From NCBI RefSeq assembly GCF_002201535.1, contig NZ_NIWW01000009.1, positions 1 to 64,000 of the forward strand: a stretch of DNA of 64,000 nucleotides, in the 5' to 3' direction. Under the pieces are notes generated by a model that was not told the DNA's origin, did not search any database, and saw only the letters and a list, made by a program, of their open reading frames with translations. Shown here in pieces: positions 26,025-35,227 of this stretch. Every line of letters begins with the position of its first letter. The stretch's first letter is position 1. This DNA comes from Lacimicrobium sp. SS2-24 (GTDB lineage: Bacteria > Pseudomonadota > Gammaproteobacteria > Enterobacterales > Alteromonadaceae). The translations under genes and the position numbers were made by a program.

Positions 26025-27518
26025 TTATTCTTCATTAAACCAGACGATATTACGGGCTGCCATAATCAGCTCTGCCGCTTTCTCTTCGCCTAATTCTTCC
26101 AAATCGCAAATTTCATCTACGCCCTGCTCTGCCAGACCTTCCAGGTCAGTGATACCGCGGCTGGCCAGCAAAAACGCTACATGACGTTCCATGCCAGGCA
26201 GGTTAAGCAACTCTTCCTTAGGCTCGGCATTTTCCAGCGACTCTTCATCTGCCAGGGCCTTAGTGGTCAGATAGGCGCGAGCCCGCTCACGCAGCTCCTC
26301 CACCATGTCTTCATCCAGACCTTCGATTGCCAGCAGTTCTGATACGGGCACATAGGCCACTTCTTCCAACGTGGTAAAGCCTTCGTCTACCAGCACGGCG
26401 GCGAAATCTTCGTCAATGTCGAGACCGTCAATAAAGCCCTGCAGCACTTTCGAGTTCTCTTCTTCATGCTTGGCATTGAGGTCGGCTACGGTCATGACAT
26501 TCAGCTCCCAGCCGCTGAGCTGACTGGCCAGACGTACGTTCTGACCGCTGCGGCCGATAGCCTGCGCCAGGTTGTCGGCTTCGACGGCCACATCCATGGT
26601 GCGATTGTCTTCATCGACAACGATGGCCGCGACTTCAGCAGGCGCCATGGCGTTGATCACAAACTGCGCAGGGTTTTCATCCCACAACACGATGTCTACA
26701 CGTTCGCCACCGAGTTCGCCGGACACGGCCTGCACCCGGGAGCCACGCATACCGACGCAGGCGCCGACGGGATCCAGACGTTTGTCATTGGTCTTAACAG
26801 CAATTTTAGCCCGCGAGCCCGGGTCACGGGCCGCAGCCCGAATTTCCAGGACTTCCTCGGCAATCTCAGGTACTTCAATACGGAACAATTCCACCAGCAT
26901 ATCCGGGTGAGTACGGCTGATAAACAGCTGCGCACCGCGCGCTTCAGGCTTGATGGCATAGAGTAAGCCGCGCACACGATCGCCGGCACGGAAGGTTTCT
27001 CTGGGCAACATATCGTCGCGGTAGATGACGCCTTCGGCATTGTTACCCAAATCGACAATAATATTGTCACGGTTTACTTTTTTCACCGTACCGGTAACCA
27101 GTTCACCGACCCGATCTTCGTACTCTTCCATCACCTGAGCCCGTTCAGCTTCGCGGACTTTCTGCACGATAACCTGTTTGGCCGTCTGGGTTGTAATGCG
27201 GTCAAAGGCAATGGAGTCGATTTGTTCTTCTACGTAGTCACCCACTTCTATCTCAGGCTCTTCCACCTGAGCAGCAGACAGGGTCAGCTCGGCGTAGGGA
27301 TTTTCCTGTGGCTGATCGTCAGGAATAACCTTCCAGCGACGGTAGGTATCAAAGTCACCGGTTTCGCGATCAATCGCTACCCGTACTTCGATTTCACCGT
27401 GGTTTTTCTTTTTGGTGGCACTGGCTATTGCGTATTCCAGCGCCTCGAAAATCTTTTCCCGGGGAACCTGTTTCTCATTGGATACGGCTTCAGCCACTAA
27501 TAGAATTTCTTTATTCAT
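26025..27518 (-). CDS. nusA: Transcription termination/antitermination protein NusA
   Basis: RNA polymerase-associated factor. The 497 residues include the N-terminal polymerase-binding domain, an S1 domain ([25 protein letters not shown]), two KH domains ([30 protein letters not shown]) and two C-terminal acidic repeats (around 370-490, with [13 protein letters not shown] and [12 protein letters not shown]). This full E. coli-like architecture is typical of gammaproteobacteria. It lies between rimP and infB. Confidence 0.98.
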   Translation of the reverse strand: MNKEILLVAEAVSNEKQVPREKIFEALEYAIASATKKKNHGEIEVRVAIDRETGDFDTYRRWKVIPDDQPQENPYAELTLSAAQVEEPEIEVGDYVEEQIDSIAFDRITTQTAKQVIVQKVREAERAQVMEEYEDRVGELVTGTVKKVNRDNIIVDLGNNAEGVIYRDDMLPRETFRAGDRVRGLLYAIKPEARGAQLFISRTHPDMLVELFRIEVPEIAEEVLEIRAAARDPGSRAKIAVKTNDKRLDPVGACVGMRGSRVQAVSGELGGERVDIVLWDENPAQFVINAMAPAEVAAIVVDEDNRTMDVAVEADNLAQAIGRSGQNVRLASQLSGWELNVMTVADLNAKHEEENSKVLQGFIDGLDIDEDFAAVLVDEGFTTLEEVAYVPVSELLAIEGLDEDMVEELRERARAYLTTKALADEESLENAEPKEELLNLPGMERHVAFLLASRGITDLEGLAEQGVDEICDLEELGEEKAAELIMAARNIVWFNEE

Positions 27519-27581
27519 TGCCCCATTGCCTCACTAATACTTCCTATCTGAGTCGTTACCGGCTTGGCCGGACGCCTGTTC

Positions 27582-28040
27582 TTAATCAAATGACGGAACC
27601 AGATTGCCTTTTTCGATGTTGGCAATGGCCAACTGAAAGACTTCGCCATCTACTTCCATACTCAAGGTCCCGTTCTCACAAGCGGTGACCTGACCTTTGA
27701 AATTCCGCCTGTTGTCCATTGGCATGCGCAAACGAACAGAGACCACCTCACCGACCACTTGCGCGTAATGCGCTTCTTTAAACAGTGGCCGATCCATGCC
27801 TGGCGAGGACACCTCAAGGTTGTACTCACTGCTGATGGGATCTTCAACATCCAGCACGGCACTGATCTGATGGCTGACATCGGCACAGTGATCGACTGTG
27901 ATGCCATCAGGGTGATCAATGTATACACGCAGCGTTGAATGCTTGCCGGCTCGCACAAATTCGATACCCAGCAACTCAAAACCCAGCGCTTCAACCGCCG
28001 GGGTTAACATTTCTGTCAGCGTTTGTTCCAGCTTTGCCAA
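27582..28040 (-). CDS. rimP: Ribosome maturation factor RimP
   Basis: Needed for 30S subunit maturation. The 152-residue product carries [21 protein letters not shown] and [15 protein letters not shown], the family signature. Translation starts at TTG (28040), with GGAG eight bases upstream; the E. coli homologue also uses a non-ATG start. It is the first protein gene after tRNA-fMet and its terminator. Confidence 0.97.
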   Translation of the reverse strand: MAKLEQTLTEMLTPAVEALGFELLGIEFVRAGKHSTLRVYIDHPDGITVDHCADVSHQISAVLDVEDPISSEYNLEVSSPGMDRPLFKEAHYAQVVGEVVSVRLRMPMDNRRNFKGQVTACENGTLSMEVDGEVFQLAIANIEKGNLVPSFD

Positions 28041-28219
28041 AACCAGGGCTCCAAAAACAAAAAAAGGGCTTAACGCCCAGACACTTGTTGGAGCTCTCGC
28101 TCCTTAAAAATGTAAGTATCTTTTACCCTGACTAGCTTACTCAACAATCTGACCTGCTGCCAGAGCATTTTTCAACCAGATCCATGCAAAAGATATCAAG
28201 TTTCGCTAACGAAACTTAC

Positions 28220-28248
28220 AAAAAAGCCCCGTTCTAGCGGGGCTTTTA
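28220..28248 (-). terminator. Terminator between tRNA-fMet and rimP
   Basis: Stem AAGCCCCG / CGGGGCTT with a six-base loop and a T run on the minus strand. It probably ends most tRNA-fMet transcripts, with read-through feeding rimP-nusA-infB, as in E. coli. Confidence 0.85.
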
Positions 28249-28312
28249 GTGTCTGGACCCTTGTCCACTTGTATCTTACGATAACTGGCTAGCATAGCCA
28301 AGTCATCAAAAG

Positions 28313-28389
<77 letters not shown>

Positions 28390-28444
28390 TTAGAAATCGT
28401 TTCTTTTTGGCTTGGGTTGTTACCGCCGCCTCAAGATGGTGCGT

Positions 28445-28472
28445 ATTATACATAGGCGCTTACGCGGCGCAA
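28445..28472 (-). promoter_or_regulatory. Promoter of the tRNA-fMet/nusA operon
   Basis: Minus strand: -35 TTGCGC (28467-28472), 16-bp spacer, perfect -10 TATAAT (28445-28450), about 50 bp before the tRNA. The sequence after the -10 begins ACGCACC, compatible with a stable-RNA promoter. Confidence 0.75.
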
Positions 28473-28644
28473 GCCATATCACAAATTATTCGCCAAACTC
28501 TGCTCCGTTTGCTCAATTATCAGGCAACCTGATGACTTTCCCGACAGGATGAGTAAAAAAGGAGCTAAACCCGGACTCTACCCGTTGTGCGCGTCGAGCC
28601 CATTGTGCCCTTTCACCCAATGCAGCCAATATCGACTAGAGGCC

Positions 28645-28801
28645 TCACAAGGTAGCGATAAGCTCGCGCAGACGCGTCTGATTCTGAGCCTCACTGGCAT
28701 CATGGGCCGCCAGTGAAGAAATATGCAGGTGCCGTCTCTTGCTCAGTGCCACTGACACGATAGAACAGCTGATGTCCTTGCTTCGTATCAAAATATGCCA
28801 T
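28645..28801 (-). pseudogene. Remnant of an alpha/beta-hydrolase (prolyl aminopeptidase-like) gene
   Basis: ATG at 28801 opens 33 codons beginning MAYFDTKQGHQLFYRVSG and reaching YFFTGGP, the N-terminal pattern of proline-iminopeptidase-type hydrolases (strand, then an oxyanion GGP). A stop follows at once. In the next frame, HDASEAQNQTRLRELIATL and a stop resemble the C-terminal end of the same kind of enzyme, after the catalytic-His turn. It appears that the middle of the gene has been deleted, leaving both tips. An inverted ACTGGC / GCCAGT lies at the junction. The family match is from memory of the motif only. Confidence 0.4.
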
Positions 28802-28908
28802 ACTCGTAACTGACTCCTGTTAAGGTGCAGAGATCACAGTATAGACAGACTGGTTTTTCAATCAGGGTGGCGCCTAAACCTGAATAACACAGATTGCAGA
28901 GGCAAAAA

Positions 28909-29094
28909 ATGAAAAACACCCCCGACCGCCAAAACAAGGCACAGAAAGATAATACGAAACAAAAAGATGAGCACTTTTCTCACCATGACGCAGAAGTGGC
29001 CAGCCCTGAGGAAGGTTCATTATGCGGTGAAGAAGACCCTGGCGCGGCGCTGGAGTCGCTCATTGATCACCGCGATGAAAAACACAAAGATTAG
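28909..29094 (+). CDS. Small charged hypothetical protein
   Basis: A 61-residue, very hydrophilic product (MKNTPDRQNKAQKDNTKQKD..., later SPEEGSLCGEEDPGAALESL). AGAGG lies six bases before the ATG at 28909. It converges with the cupin gene, overlapping its end by four bases. There is no membrane segment and no known domain; one cysteine. Probably real, given the ribosome-binding site and tight convergence, but the function is unknown. Confidence 0.5.
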   Translation: MKNTPDRQNKAQKDNTKQKDEHFSHHDAEVASPEEGSLCGEEDPGAALESLIDHRDEKHKD

Positions 29095-30233
29095 TTTTCG
29101 TGCAGATGCCACAGTCCGGCGCCAACTAATTGGTGCAACAAGTGTAATAATAAATCCGATAGCTCAGGCTCGATTTGCTGAGGGTAATACCAGTGCGATT
29201 GCTCAAGTAACCCATCAACCCAGGGTTGCAACCTGGCATCAAAGTTAACCGCCCAATCACCGAAATGAAGCTGCCTTAATGGTTCGCTCTCATCGGTTTC
29301 TAGCCATGCACCCTTGCAGCTCAGGGACCTGAATAAGGGTAAGCCGCCTAATACATGGCGTTTCAGCGTCTGAAAACTAATATCTAGCGGCTCTGGCTCC
29401 ACTTCCCCCTGTTGACTGAGAAAACGTCCCAGCCATGGCTCGAACAAGGGGCTATCGATGGCCTGTTTCATCAACGAGCGCAGCGCATTCTGATCTTGTT
29501 GTGTTACCTGCCCACGATAAGCGGGCACTGTGCGCTGTGGATCGGTATAGCGTTGGCAGTGCCCGGCATTGTCCAACACAAAATCGGCGAAATCAGAAAT
29601 AAGCTCTGCCTGATTCGGTGCACGAAACCCAACCGAATAATTCAGGCTGTCTTGGATAGTTTCGCCGCAGTGAGCAAAACCGGGGGGAATGTAGAGCACA
29701 TCACCAGGCTGTAACACCACATCAATAACCGGTTCAAACGTACTGACCTGACTCAGTAACGGATGAGGTCGCAGTGACTCACCACCTTGGCCACCGACCT
29801 GCCAGCGACGAGCACCTTTACCCTGAATAATAAACACATCGTACTGATCTATATGGGGCCCCACCCCTCCGCCGGGAACAGAAAAACTCACCATCAGATC
29901 TTCCACCCGCCAGCTGGGAATAAAGTCAAAGGTATTAAGCAGCTCAGTGGCGGCATCCAGATAGCGGTCCACCCCCTGAACCAGCAAACTCCATTGCCCC
30001 TTGCAATAGCAGCCAAAATCTTCTTCAGTGAACGGTCCCTGATGCACCTGCCAGCGCTGTTGTGCTGAACTGACAATGCGCGCGTCAATGTCTGGCTCTT
30101 GTGCCAGTCCCGCCAGATCATGTTCATCCAGCGGATCCGTAAAGTCGGTGAATGCACCTTTGAGCAATAGCGGCTGCTTTTGCCAGTGCTTTTCTAGAAA
30201 TGTCTGAGGATCGGTCAGATTAAACCTAAACAT
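29091..30233 (-). CDS. roxA: RoxA/YcfD-type ribosomal protein L16 arginine hydroxylase
   Basis: JmjC-type cupin 2-oxoglutarate/Fe(II) oxygenase; the E. coli homologue YcfD hydroxylates an arginine of ribosomal protein L16. The 380 residues match. The iron ligands are His127 and Asp129 (GPHIDQYDVF) and His188 (PPGFAHCGE), followed by the SLNYSVGFRAPN strand. The C-terminal half is the winged-helix-like dimer region of the family. It is a single gene, divergent from the glutaredoxin-like gene. Confidence 0.92.
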   Translation of the reverse strand: MFRFNLTDPQTFLEKHWQKQPLLLKGAFTDFTDPLDEHDLAGLAQEPDIDARIVSSAQQRWQVHQGPFTEEDFGCYCKGQWSLLVQGVDRYLDAATELLNTFDFIPSWRVEDLMVSFSVPGGGVGPHIDQYDVFIIQGKGARRWQVGGQGGESLRPHPLLSQVSTFEPVIDVVLQPGDVLYIPPGFAHCGETIQDSLNYSVGFRAPNQAELISDFADFVLDNAGHCQRYTDPQRTVPAYRGQVTQQDQNALRSLMKQAIDSPLFEPWLGRFLSQQGEVEPEPLDISFQTLKRHVLGGLPLFRSLSCKGAWLETDESEPLRQLHFGDWAVNFDARLQPWVDGLLEQSHWYYPQQIEPELSDLLLHLLHQLVGAGLWHLHEN

Positions 30234-30380
30234 AGTACCCCGTTGATTGAACCATCTGATTGCAGCGCCAGCCCCTGATTGGCCTGAGCAAAAGACTCAG
30301 ACAAGCGCCCTGAAGGATTTCAGCATTGCAGAAAAAATGCTAGTATCCTGGCCCCGTTGAGCCAGTAGTCAAAAGATCCT

Positions 30381-30776
30381 ATGCGTATTATTGTCCGTTA
30401 TTTTTTCCGTGCTGTCAGATTGATTCTCACTCCCTTTATGCTTCTCAGTGAGAAACTGACAACGCCCAAAGCCATCAGCCGTTCTTCAGAGGCACAGAAA
30501 GCAGCAGAGCAAGCGGCTGAAAAGCTGGCCCTGTATCAATACCGCGCCTGCCCGTTCTGTATTAAAGTGCGCAAGCAGATAGCCAGACTGGGATTACCCG
30601 TAGAGAAACGGGATGCACTGAAAAACCCAATTTTCCGGAAGGAACTGGAGCAACAGGGTGGCAAGATAAAAGTCCCCTGCCTGCGGATCGATCAGGAAAA
30701 CGGCCAGTACCTGTGGCTATACGAATCCGATCAGATTAATGCCTGGCTGACACAACGTTTCGGTCAGACTCAGTGA
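30381..30776 (+). CDS. Membrane-anchored glutaredoxin-like protein
   Basis: A 131-residue protein. A hydrophobic/basic N-terminus (about residues 1-22) could anchor it in the membrane. A glutaredoxin/GST-N fold follows, with the redox motif C57-P-F-C60 (YRACPFCIKVRKQI), the cis-proline segment KVPCLRI and the ending LYESDQINAWL. It probably reduces disulfides or glutathione adducts on the cytoplasmic face. A long class of 'glutaredoxin, GST N-terminal domain' proteins in marine gammaproteobacteria looks like this. Confidence 0.85.
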   Translation: MRIIVRYFFRAVRLILTPFMLLSEKLTTPKAISRSSEAQKAAEQAAEKLALYQYRACPFCIKVRKQIARLGLPVEKRDALKNPIFRKELEQQGGKIKVPCLRIDQENGQYLWLYESDQINAWLTQRFGQTQ

Positions 30777-31024
30777 CCTGAGTCTGTTCAGGCCTGCAAC
30801 GATAGGGCCGTGAACGTTGTGAAACCATGCCCCTGAGCGGCAACTGAACATTGTCTGTTGCCGTGTCATCTACCGTACCCGCTTGCGGTCAATACGCCCA
30901 CTCTCACTCGCGGCTATGACTGACACATTTTTTTACCTATTCATCAAAAAAACACGCTGCGTTTTTGAGCAAAATAGCGCTATCTTGGTGACCATGAGGT
31001 TAACCCCAAGACAAGAGAACTGCG

Positions 31025-31939
31025 ATGAAACCCCTGTTACTAACCCTGACACTACTTATTCTCTCGCTAAGCGCCCTTGCCGAAACACACATAAAACGCT
31101 TTGCCACAAATCAGCAGGACTGGAGTGCCAATGCCTATATGCTGATCGGTGATCAGGGTATTGTTCTCATTGACAGCTTGTTACGACGCTCTGATGCGCG
31201 CAATTTTGCTGCCATGATTAAGGCACAAAATAAACCCGTACTGGGACTGATCCTAACCCATGCCCATGGTGATCATTATTCCGGCATTGCTGATCTTAAG
31301 CGCATTCTTGGCGATTTTCCGGTGATGGCGACACCGGCGACCGCAGCCACGCTGGCCTCAGATTTTGAACTGTTCAAAACGCAGACAGCACCACAGTTTG
31401 CCCCGGATATCTGGGTTGCATCCGCGCCTGAAGTAGACCAGCTGATTGATGTGACTAAGCCCCTTGTATTGGCAGATATATCGTTGCAGGTTCGCGATCT
31501 CGGTGAAGGAGAATCCGCCAATGCCACAATCGTTTTTCATGCCCAGAGTGGTGCCTTATTTGCGGGCGACATCCTGATGGCACATCATCATTATTACGTG
31601 GGTCAGGGCAACACAGATAATATTCTTAAGCAGTTTGAACAGCTTCAGCAGGACTACCAGGGCAAAGTCAGCATGGTTTATGGCGGGCATGGCGATCCCA
31701 GTCCCTTACATCTTTTAAAACAACAAAGTGAGTATGTACGAACCCTGACAGAGGTCTATGAGAAGATGGTAGAACCGGCATCACTTAAACACGGCAAACC
31801 AACCCCTGAGGCGATGACACAAGCAGTTGAAACAATACTCACTGCCTATCCCTATCTGAATGACTATGGTTATCCGCGCGGCACCATCGCCAGAATGAAC
31901 TTATCACAACTGTTCAGGCGCCATCATTCGTCATCCTGA
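31025..31939 (+). CDS. Secreted metallo-beta-lactamase-fold hydrolase
   Basis: A 304-residue protein with a signal peptide (LLLTLTLLILSLSALA) and the zinc motif TH79-A-H81-G-D83-H84. Further metal ligands are expected in the FAGDIL strand and at GGHGDP. The segment SANAYMLIGDQGIVLIDS is typical of the fold. Gene position gives no pathway clue. It could be a B3-like or glyoxalase/quorum-lactonase-like enzyme, and resistance should not be assumed. Confidence 0.85.
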   Translation: MKPLLLTLTLLILSLSALAETHIKRFATNQQDWSANAYMLIGDQGIVLIDSLLRRSDARNFAAMIKAQNKPVLGLILTHAHGDHYSGIADLKRILGDFPVMATPATAATLASDFELFKTQTAPQFAPDIWVASAPEVDQLIDVTKPLVLADISLQVRDLGEGESANATIVFHAQSGALFAGDILMAHHHYYVGQGNTDNILKQFEQLQQDYQGKVSMVYGGHGDPSPLHLLKQQSEYVRTLTEVYEKMVEPASLKHGKPTPEAMTQAVETILTAYPYLNDYGYPRGTIARMNLSQLFRRHHSSS

Positions 31940-32014
31940 AATGTCTTGCGGTGCAGCTTTGCCTGCACATGAAAACGCAGGCGGCGGCAATAGCATGAAA
32001 ATGCCGCCCGGCCG

Positions 32015-32581
32015 TTAGTCTTTACCCGCACTGGCTTTATAAGCCAGACTCATCAGATACAGCGCTGCGGCCAGGGCCAGGGCAGAGAGCGCCAGATAAA
32101 TGCCATCTAGTGGTGTCTTAAAGTGAATATCGACCACTGCCCTGAAAAATTCGATGATCACTGCCAGGATCACTACCCTGACAATCTTGTCCTTGAGCTG
32201 GTCGAAGGATTTGACGTTAAAAGGATGAGATGGCCCCTCACTCTCAGAGGCCTCGATCTGTGAGACAAATAACCGGTATACCCCCAGACCAAAGATCATC
32301 AAAACAATGGCAATCAGGTAAATATCAATGGCAATGATAATATCTGTCACCACAGAGTCATGGATATCAATATCGCTGCCAAAAGCATAGTAGCCCAGCG
32401 TCTTCCACAGCACCTGAACAATATCCATGGTGCCGATAACAAATAACACCACCGCCCCCAACAAACTAGGTATGACGGCCAGCATAACCAGATAACGGGA
32501 GCGCCACAGGAGTCCTTCAAGACGTTTTTCCCATTTGTGCGGTTCTTTTGCCGAGCGGGATGTTGGAGTATCTGACATCAA
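32015..32581 (-). CDS. YqhA/UPF0114 family membrane protein
   Basis: A 188-residue inner-membrane protein with about four helices (RYLVMLAVIPSLLGAVVLFV; IIIAIDIYLIAIVLMIFGLG; VVILAVIIEFFRAVV; IYLALSALALAAALYL). The motif FGLGVYRLFVSQIE and the SFDQLKDKIVRVV segment are typical of UPF0114. Function is unknown in the family. Confidence 0.85.
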   Translation of the reverse strand: MMSDTPTSRSAKEPHKWEKRLEGLLWRSRYLVMLAVIPSLLGAVVLFVIGTMDIVQVLWKTLGYYAFGSDIDIHDSVVTDIIIAIDIYLIAIVLMIFGLGVYRLFVSQIEASESEGPSHPFNVKSFDQLKDKIVRVVILAVIIEFFRAVVDIHFKTPLDGIYLALSALALAAALYLMSLAYKASAGKD

Positions 32582-32784
32582 TTGGAACTTTTATCTTCAC
32601 GTTTGATATCCAGCATAGCGAAGTCCGGGCTACGATAAAACACCCGTTTTATTATCAACTTTAATCGCTGATGACGAGATGCATCTTGACGAATTTGTTC
32701 GTCACTACCGCCCTATTTCCGATTGACTGAAGTTGAACCCGTCCCCAAGGTCGGGATTGTCTGGCCATTAACAACCAGTATTCA

Positions 32785-33453
32785 TCACTGCTTACCCATA
32801 CCAAACATATCCCGGAACTGGTTGGCAAAGGCGACAAATTTTTCTTTGACAGTACGTTTCAGACTCACTTCCAGCGACCCCAGCACTGAATAGCCTTCAA
32901 TCACGATTTTGGGTGCCTGACGCCCGCTCATGGAGGGTGCCCGATTCTCTGAACTACCGATGATGTTGAACATATTGGACACCACATTGATCTCTTCAGG
33001 CACTAAAATACTCAGGCTGCCGACCCAGTTATTAACACGGATAACAATATGCTGATGCTGGAAAATAGCCTCGGAGAAATCCAGCTCCACCGAACCGAGA
33101 ATATTCACCACTGTGATCTCAGCAGGCACCAGCCATTGCCCGCTGTGCTGATTGGATGACAGTACACTGATAATGTTCTCGTTCTGCTTATCCTCCCCGG
33201 CCTGATAGCGGGGTGAAAAGCTGCGCTCTCGCTGCTGTTGATATTGGCTATCCGGCTGCAGCGATAAATCCGCGACCACATCCACCAGTTGCTGATGGTC
33301 AGTGGCTTCGGTGGCAATATCAAGCCGGCGCTCGAATGCCTCGGCAGAGAGCACGCCGTGGCTGTAATTCATAATCAGCTGATCTATGGCCTGCTCTTTC
33401 ACCTGTTCAAAAGGACGGTCTTCGAGTTTTACTCCGGATGTATCTATAGCCAT
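32785..33453 (-). CDS. DUF1707/LiaF-like cell-envelope protein
   Basis: A 222-residue soluble protein. The N-terminal helical segment (residues 10-60; EQAIDQLIMNYSHGVLSAEAFERRLDIA) resembles DUF1707/SHOCT-type modules. The C-terminal part is a LiaF-like beta domain (IISVLSSNQHSGQWLVP... NILGSVELDFSEA... VLGSLEVSLK). LiaF-type proteins take part in envelope-stress sensing in Gram-positives; the role here is unknown. There is no membrane helix or signal peptide. Confidence 0.8.
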   Translation of the reverse strand: MAIDTSGVKLEDRPFEQVKEQAIDQLIMNYSHGVLSAEAFERRLDIATEATDHQQLVDVVADLSLQPDSQYQQQRERSFSPRYQAGEDKQNENIISVLSSNQHSGQWLVPAEITVVNILGSVELDFSEAIFQHQHIVIRVNNWVGSLSILVPEEINVVSNMFNIIGSSENRAPSMSGRQAPKIVIEGYSVLGSLEVSLKRTVKEKFVAFANQFRDMFGMGKQ

Positions 33454-33675
33454 ATCTGAACTCCTTTCTGATTGTTATGGGGCAACATCACATTGCCCTG
33501 CTTTTATCGGGTAGGAACAACCTATCCAGACAGTAAAGCAGATATCGCGCCAAAAGGACATTCTATTTAATATCAACAACTTGTAACATTCCCATTAGGC
33601 GTGGAGTGACTGCATTCACCATAATTTGGTCAGAAAGCACAAGAATCTGACAAGCAAGTGTCCCGGCTGTCTCTT

Positions 33676-34956
33676 CTACAAAAATGGATCACTGAACCGT
33701 TCATCTATCAGCAACGCTTCATCGGTTAGGGTATGTAAGAAGGCCAACAACGCCGCTTTTTCGTCATCAGTGAAGTTAAACTGGTTGACGCTGCCATCGG
33801 ATCCTAACAGCGGTGGCTGCAATCCCGGGTGCGCCTGAATGCCACTACTGTAATGCTCAATCACCTCTTCCAATGTACTGAAGCGGCCGTCATGCATGTA
33901 GGGAGCGGTCACGGCAATATTGCGCAATGAGGGAGATTTGAATCGCCCCGTATCCAGCGGGTTTCCTGTGACCTCAGCCAGCCCAAGGTCGTCAGTCGAC
34001 TCGCTGTCGAGTCCATTATTTGTTGCCGAGGAATTTCCTAATGGTCCGACAGGAAGTGGCCCGGTAAAGGCCTCACTGCTGTGACACCCCGCACAGCCAA
34101 CGAGATCACCATTTGCAGCTTGCTTAGCCTCAAAGAACAAGGCCTTACCCAGGTTTTCCTGATCCGTAAAAGCGGGAAAGTCAGCCAGAGGAGAAGAGAC
34201 CTCAGCGCGTGCCATGTCATATTTAGCATTAGTACTCACCATGGCACGAATAAACTGAGCCAGCGCATCGGCGATACGATCACTGGACACATCGGTATCG
34301 CCGAAAGCTTGTTCAAACAATATCGGATAGTAGTCCTGCTCACGAATGATCTCTTCAAGCTCTGGCAGCACCAGGCCCATTTCGAGGGGGTCCTGGAAAG
34401 GCATCAGCACCTGTTCCTCCAGACTTGTGGCGCGTTCATCCCAGAAAAAACGGCCACTGCCATAAAATCGGGCGTTGGTCAGCCCCATAGAGTGTCGCCG
34501 AGTTTCTTCCCCTTCAAATCCGAGGCTCTTTACCCTTGCATCGGAAAAGCCATTTTCCTGAACATGACAGGAGGCACAGGCTACCGTCCCATTAGCGCTG
34601 AGCTTTTTATCGTAAAACAGCACCCTGCCCAGAGTCGCTGCGGCATCAGTAATCGGATTGTCGACAGGGGTATTATCCGAGTCGCTGGCGGCATACTGAA
34701 AGGGCATTTGCGCAGGAAAGCTATTCTGTGTGTAGTGTTCAGGTAGCGCTACCTGAGCATAGTTATATGGCGTTTCAGGTAAGTTCAGGGATGCAAGCGG
34801 ATCACTCGCCTCATTGTCTGAGGTTACATCGGACTGACTCTGCCCGACTGTTTCACTGACAGGCACTTCAGCCTCCGGCTCGCTGCCACAGGCCACCACC
34901 CACATACACAACAAGGGCACCAAAATCCCTTTAAACCTGATAAAAAAGCGTGACAT
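33676..34956 (-). CDS. Dihaem cytochrome c peroxidase/MauG-family lipoprotein
   Basis: A 426-residue lipoprotein (lipobox VVAC, Cys23) with an acidic linker and two c-type haem sites: C127-A-S-C-H131 and C288-A-G-C-H292. The segment LGRVLFYDKKLSANGTVACASCH is the family start, and VTAPYMHDGRFSTLEEVIEHY is the conserved C-terminal part. It is likely a periplasmic peroxidase reducing hydrogen peroxide, or a MauG-like modifying enzyme. No partner gene is adjacent. Confidence 0.9.
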   Translation of the reverse strand: MSRFFIRFKGILVPLLCMWVVACGSEPEAEVPVSETVGQSQSDVTSDNEASDPLASLNLPETPYNYAQVALPEHYTQNSFPAQMPFQYAASDSDNTPVDNPITDAAATLGRVLFYDKKLSANGTVACASCHVQENGFSDARVKSLGFEGEETRRHSMGLTNARFYGSGRFFWDERATSLEEQVLMPFQDPLEMGLVLPELEEIIREQDYYPILFEQAFGDTDVSSDRIADALAQFIRAMVSTNAKYDMARAEVSSPLADFPAFTDQENLGKALFFEAKQAANGDLVGCAGCHSSEAFTGPLPVGPLGNSSATNNGLDSESTDDLGLAEVTGNPLDTGRFKSPSLRNIAVTAPYMHDGRFSTLEEVIEHYSSGIQAHPGLQPPLLGSDGSVNQFNFTDDEKAALLAFLHTLTDEALLIDERFSDPFL

Positions 34957-35227
34957 TGCTACAACTCCATTATGGGTTGCCCGGTGTGAAGGTTACTCAG
35001 CAGGTTGGCGGGCAACAAGACAATAACGAGAAGTCAGTTTACGTCGCCCAATGTCAAGAACTGACAGTGAAGTGTAAAGGTTAGGTAAAGTCTGCAGCCA
35101 AGGGCTGCCATCAATACAGGGAAATGGGATGTGTGTCTGCTGCACAAATGACCACAATAGAGGGTAAAGCTTGAGTGATATGCGATAATGGTAACCGCAT
35201 TGAAAACGGCGTCCTTGCCATATCGCC

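Noticed and set aside
31025-31939. Antibiotic-resistance metallo-beta-lactamase
   Set aside because: Has the MBL zinc motif, but the fold covers many hydrolases and nothing in context points to resistance.
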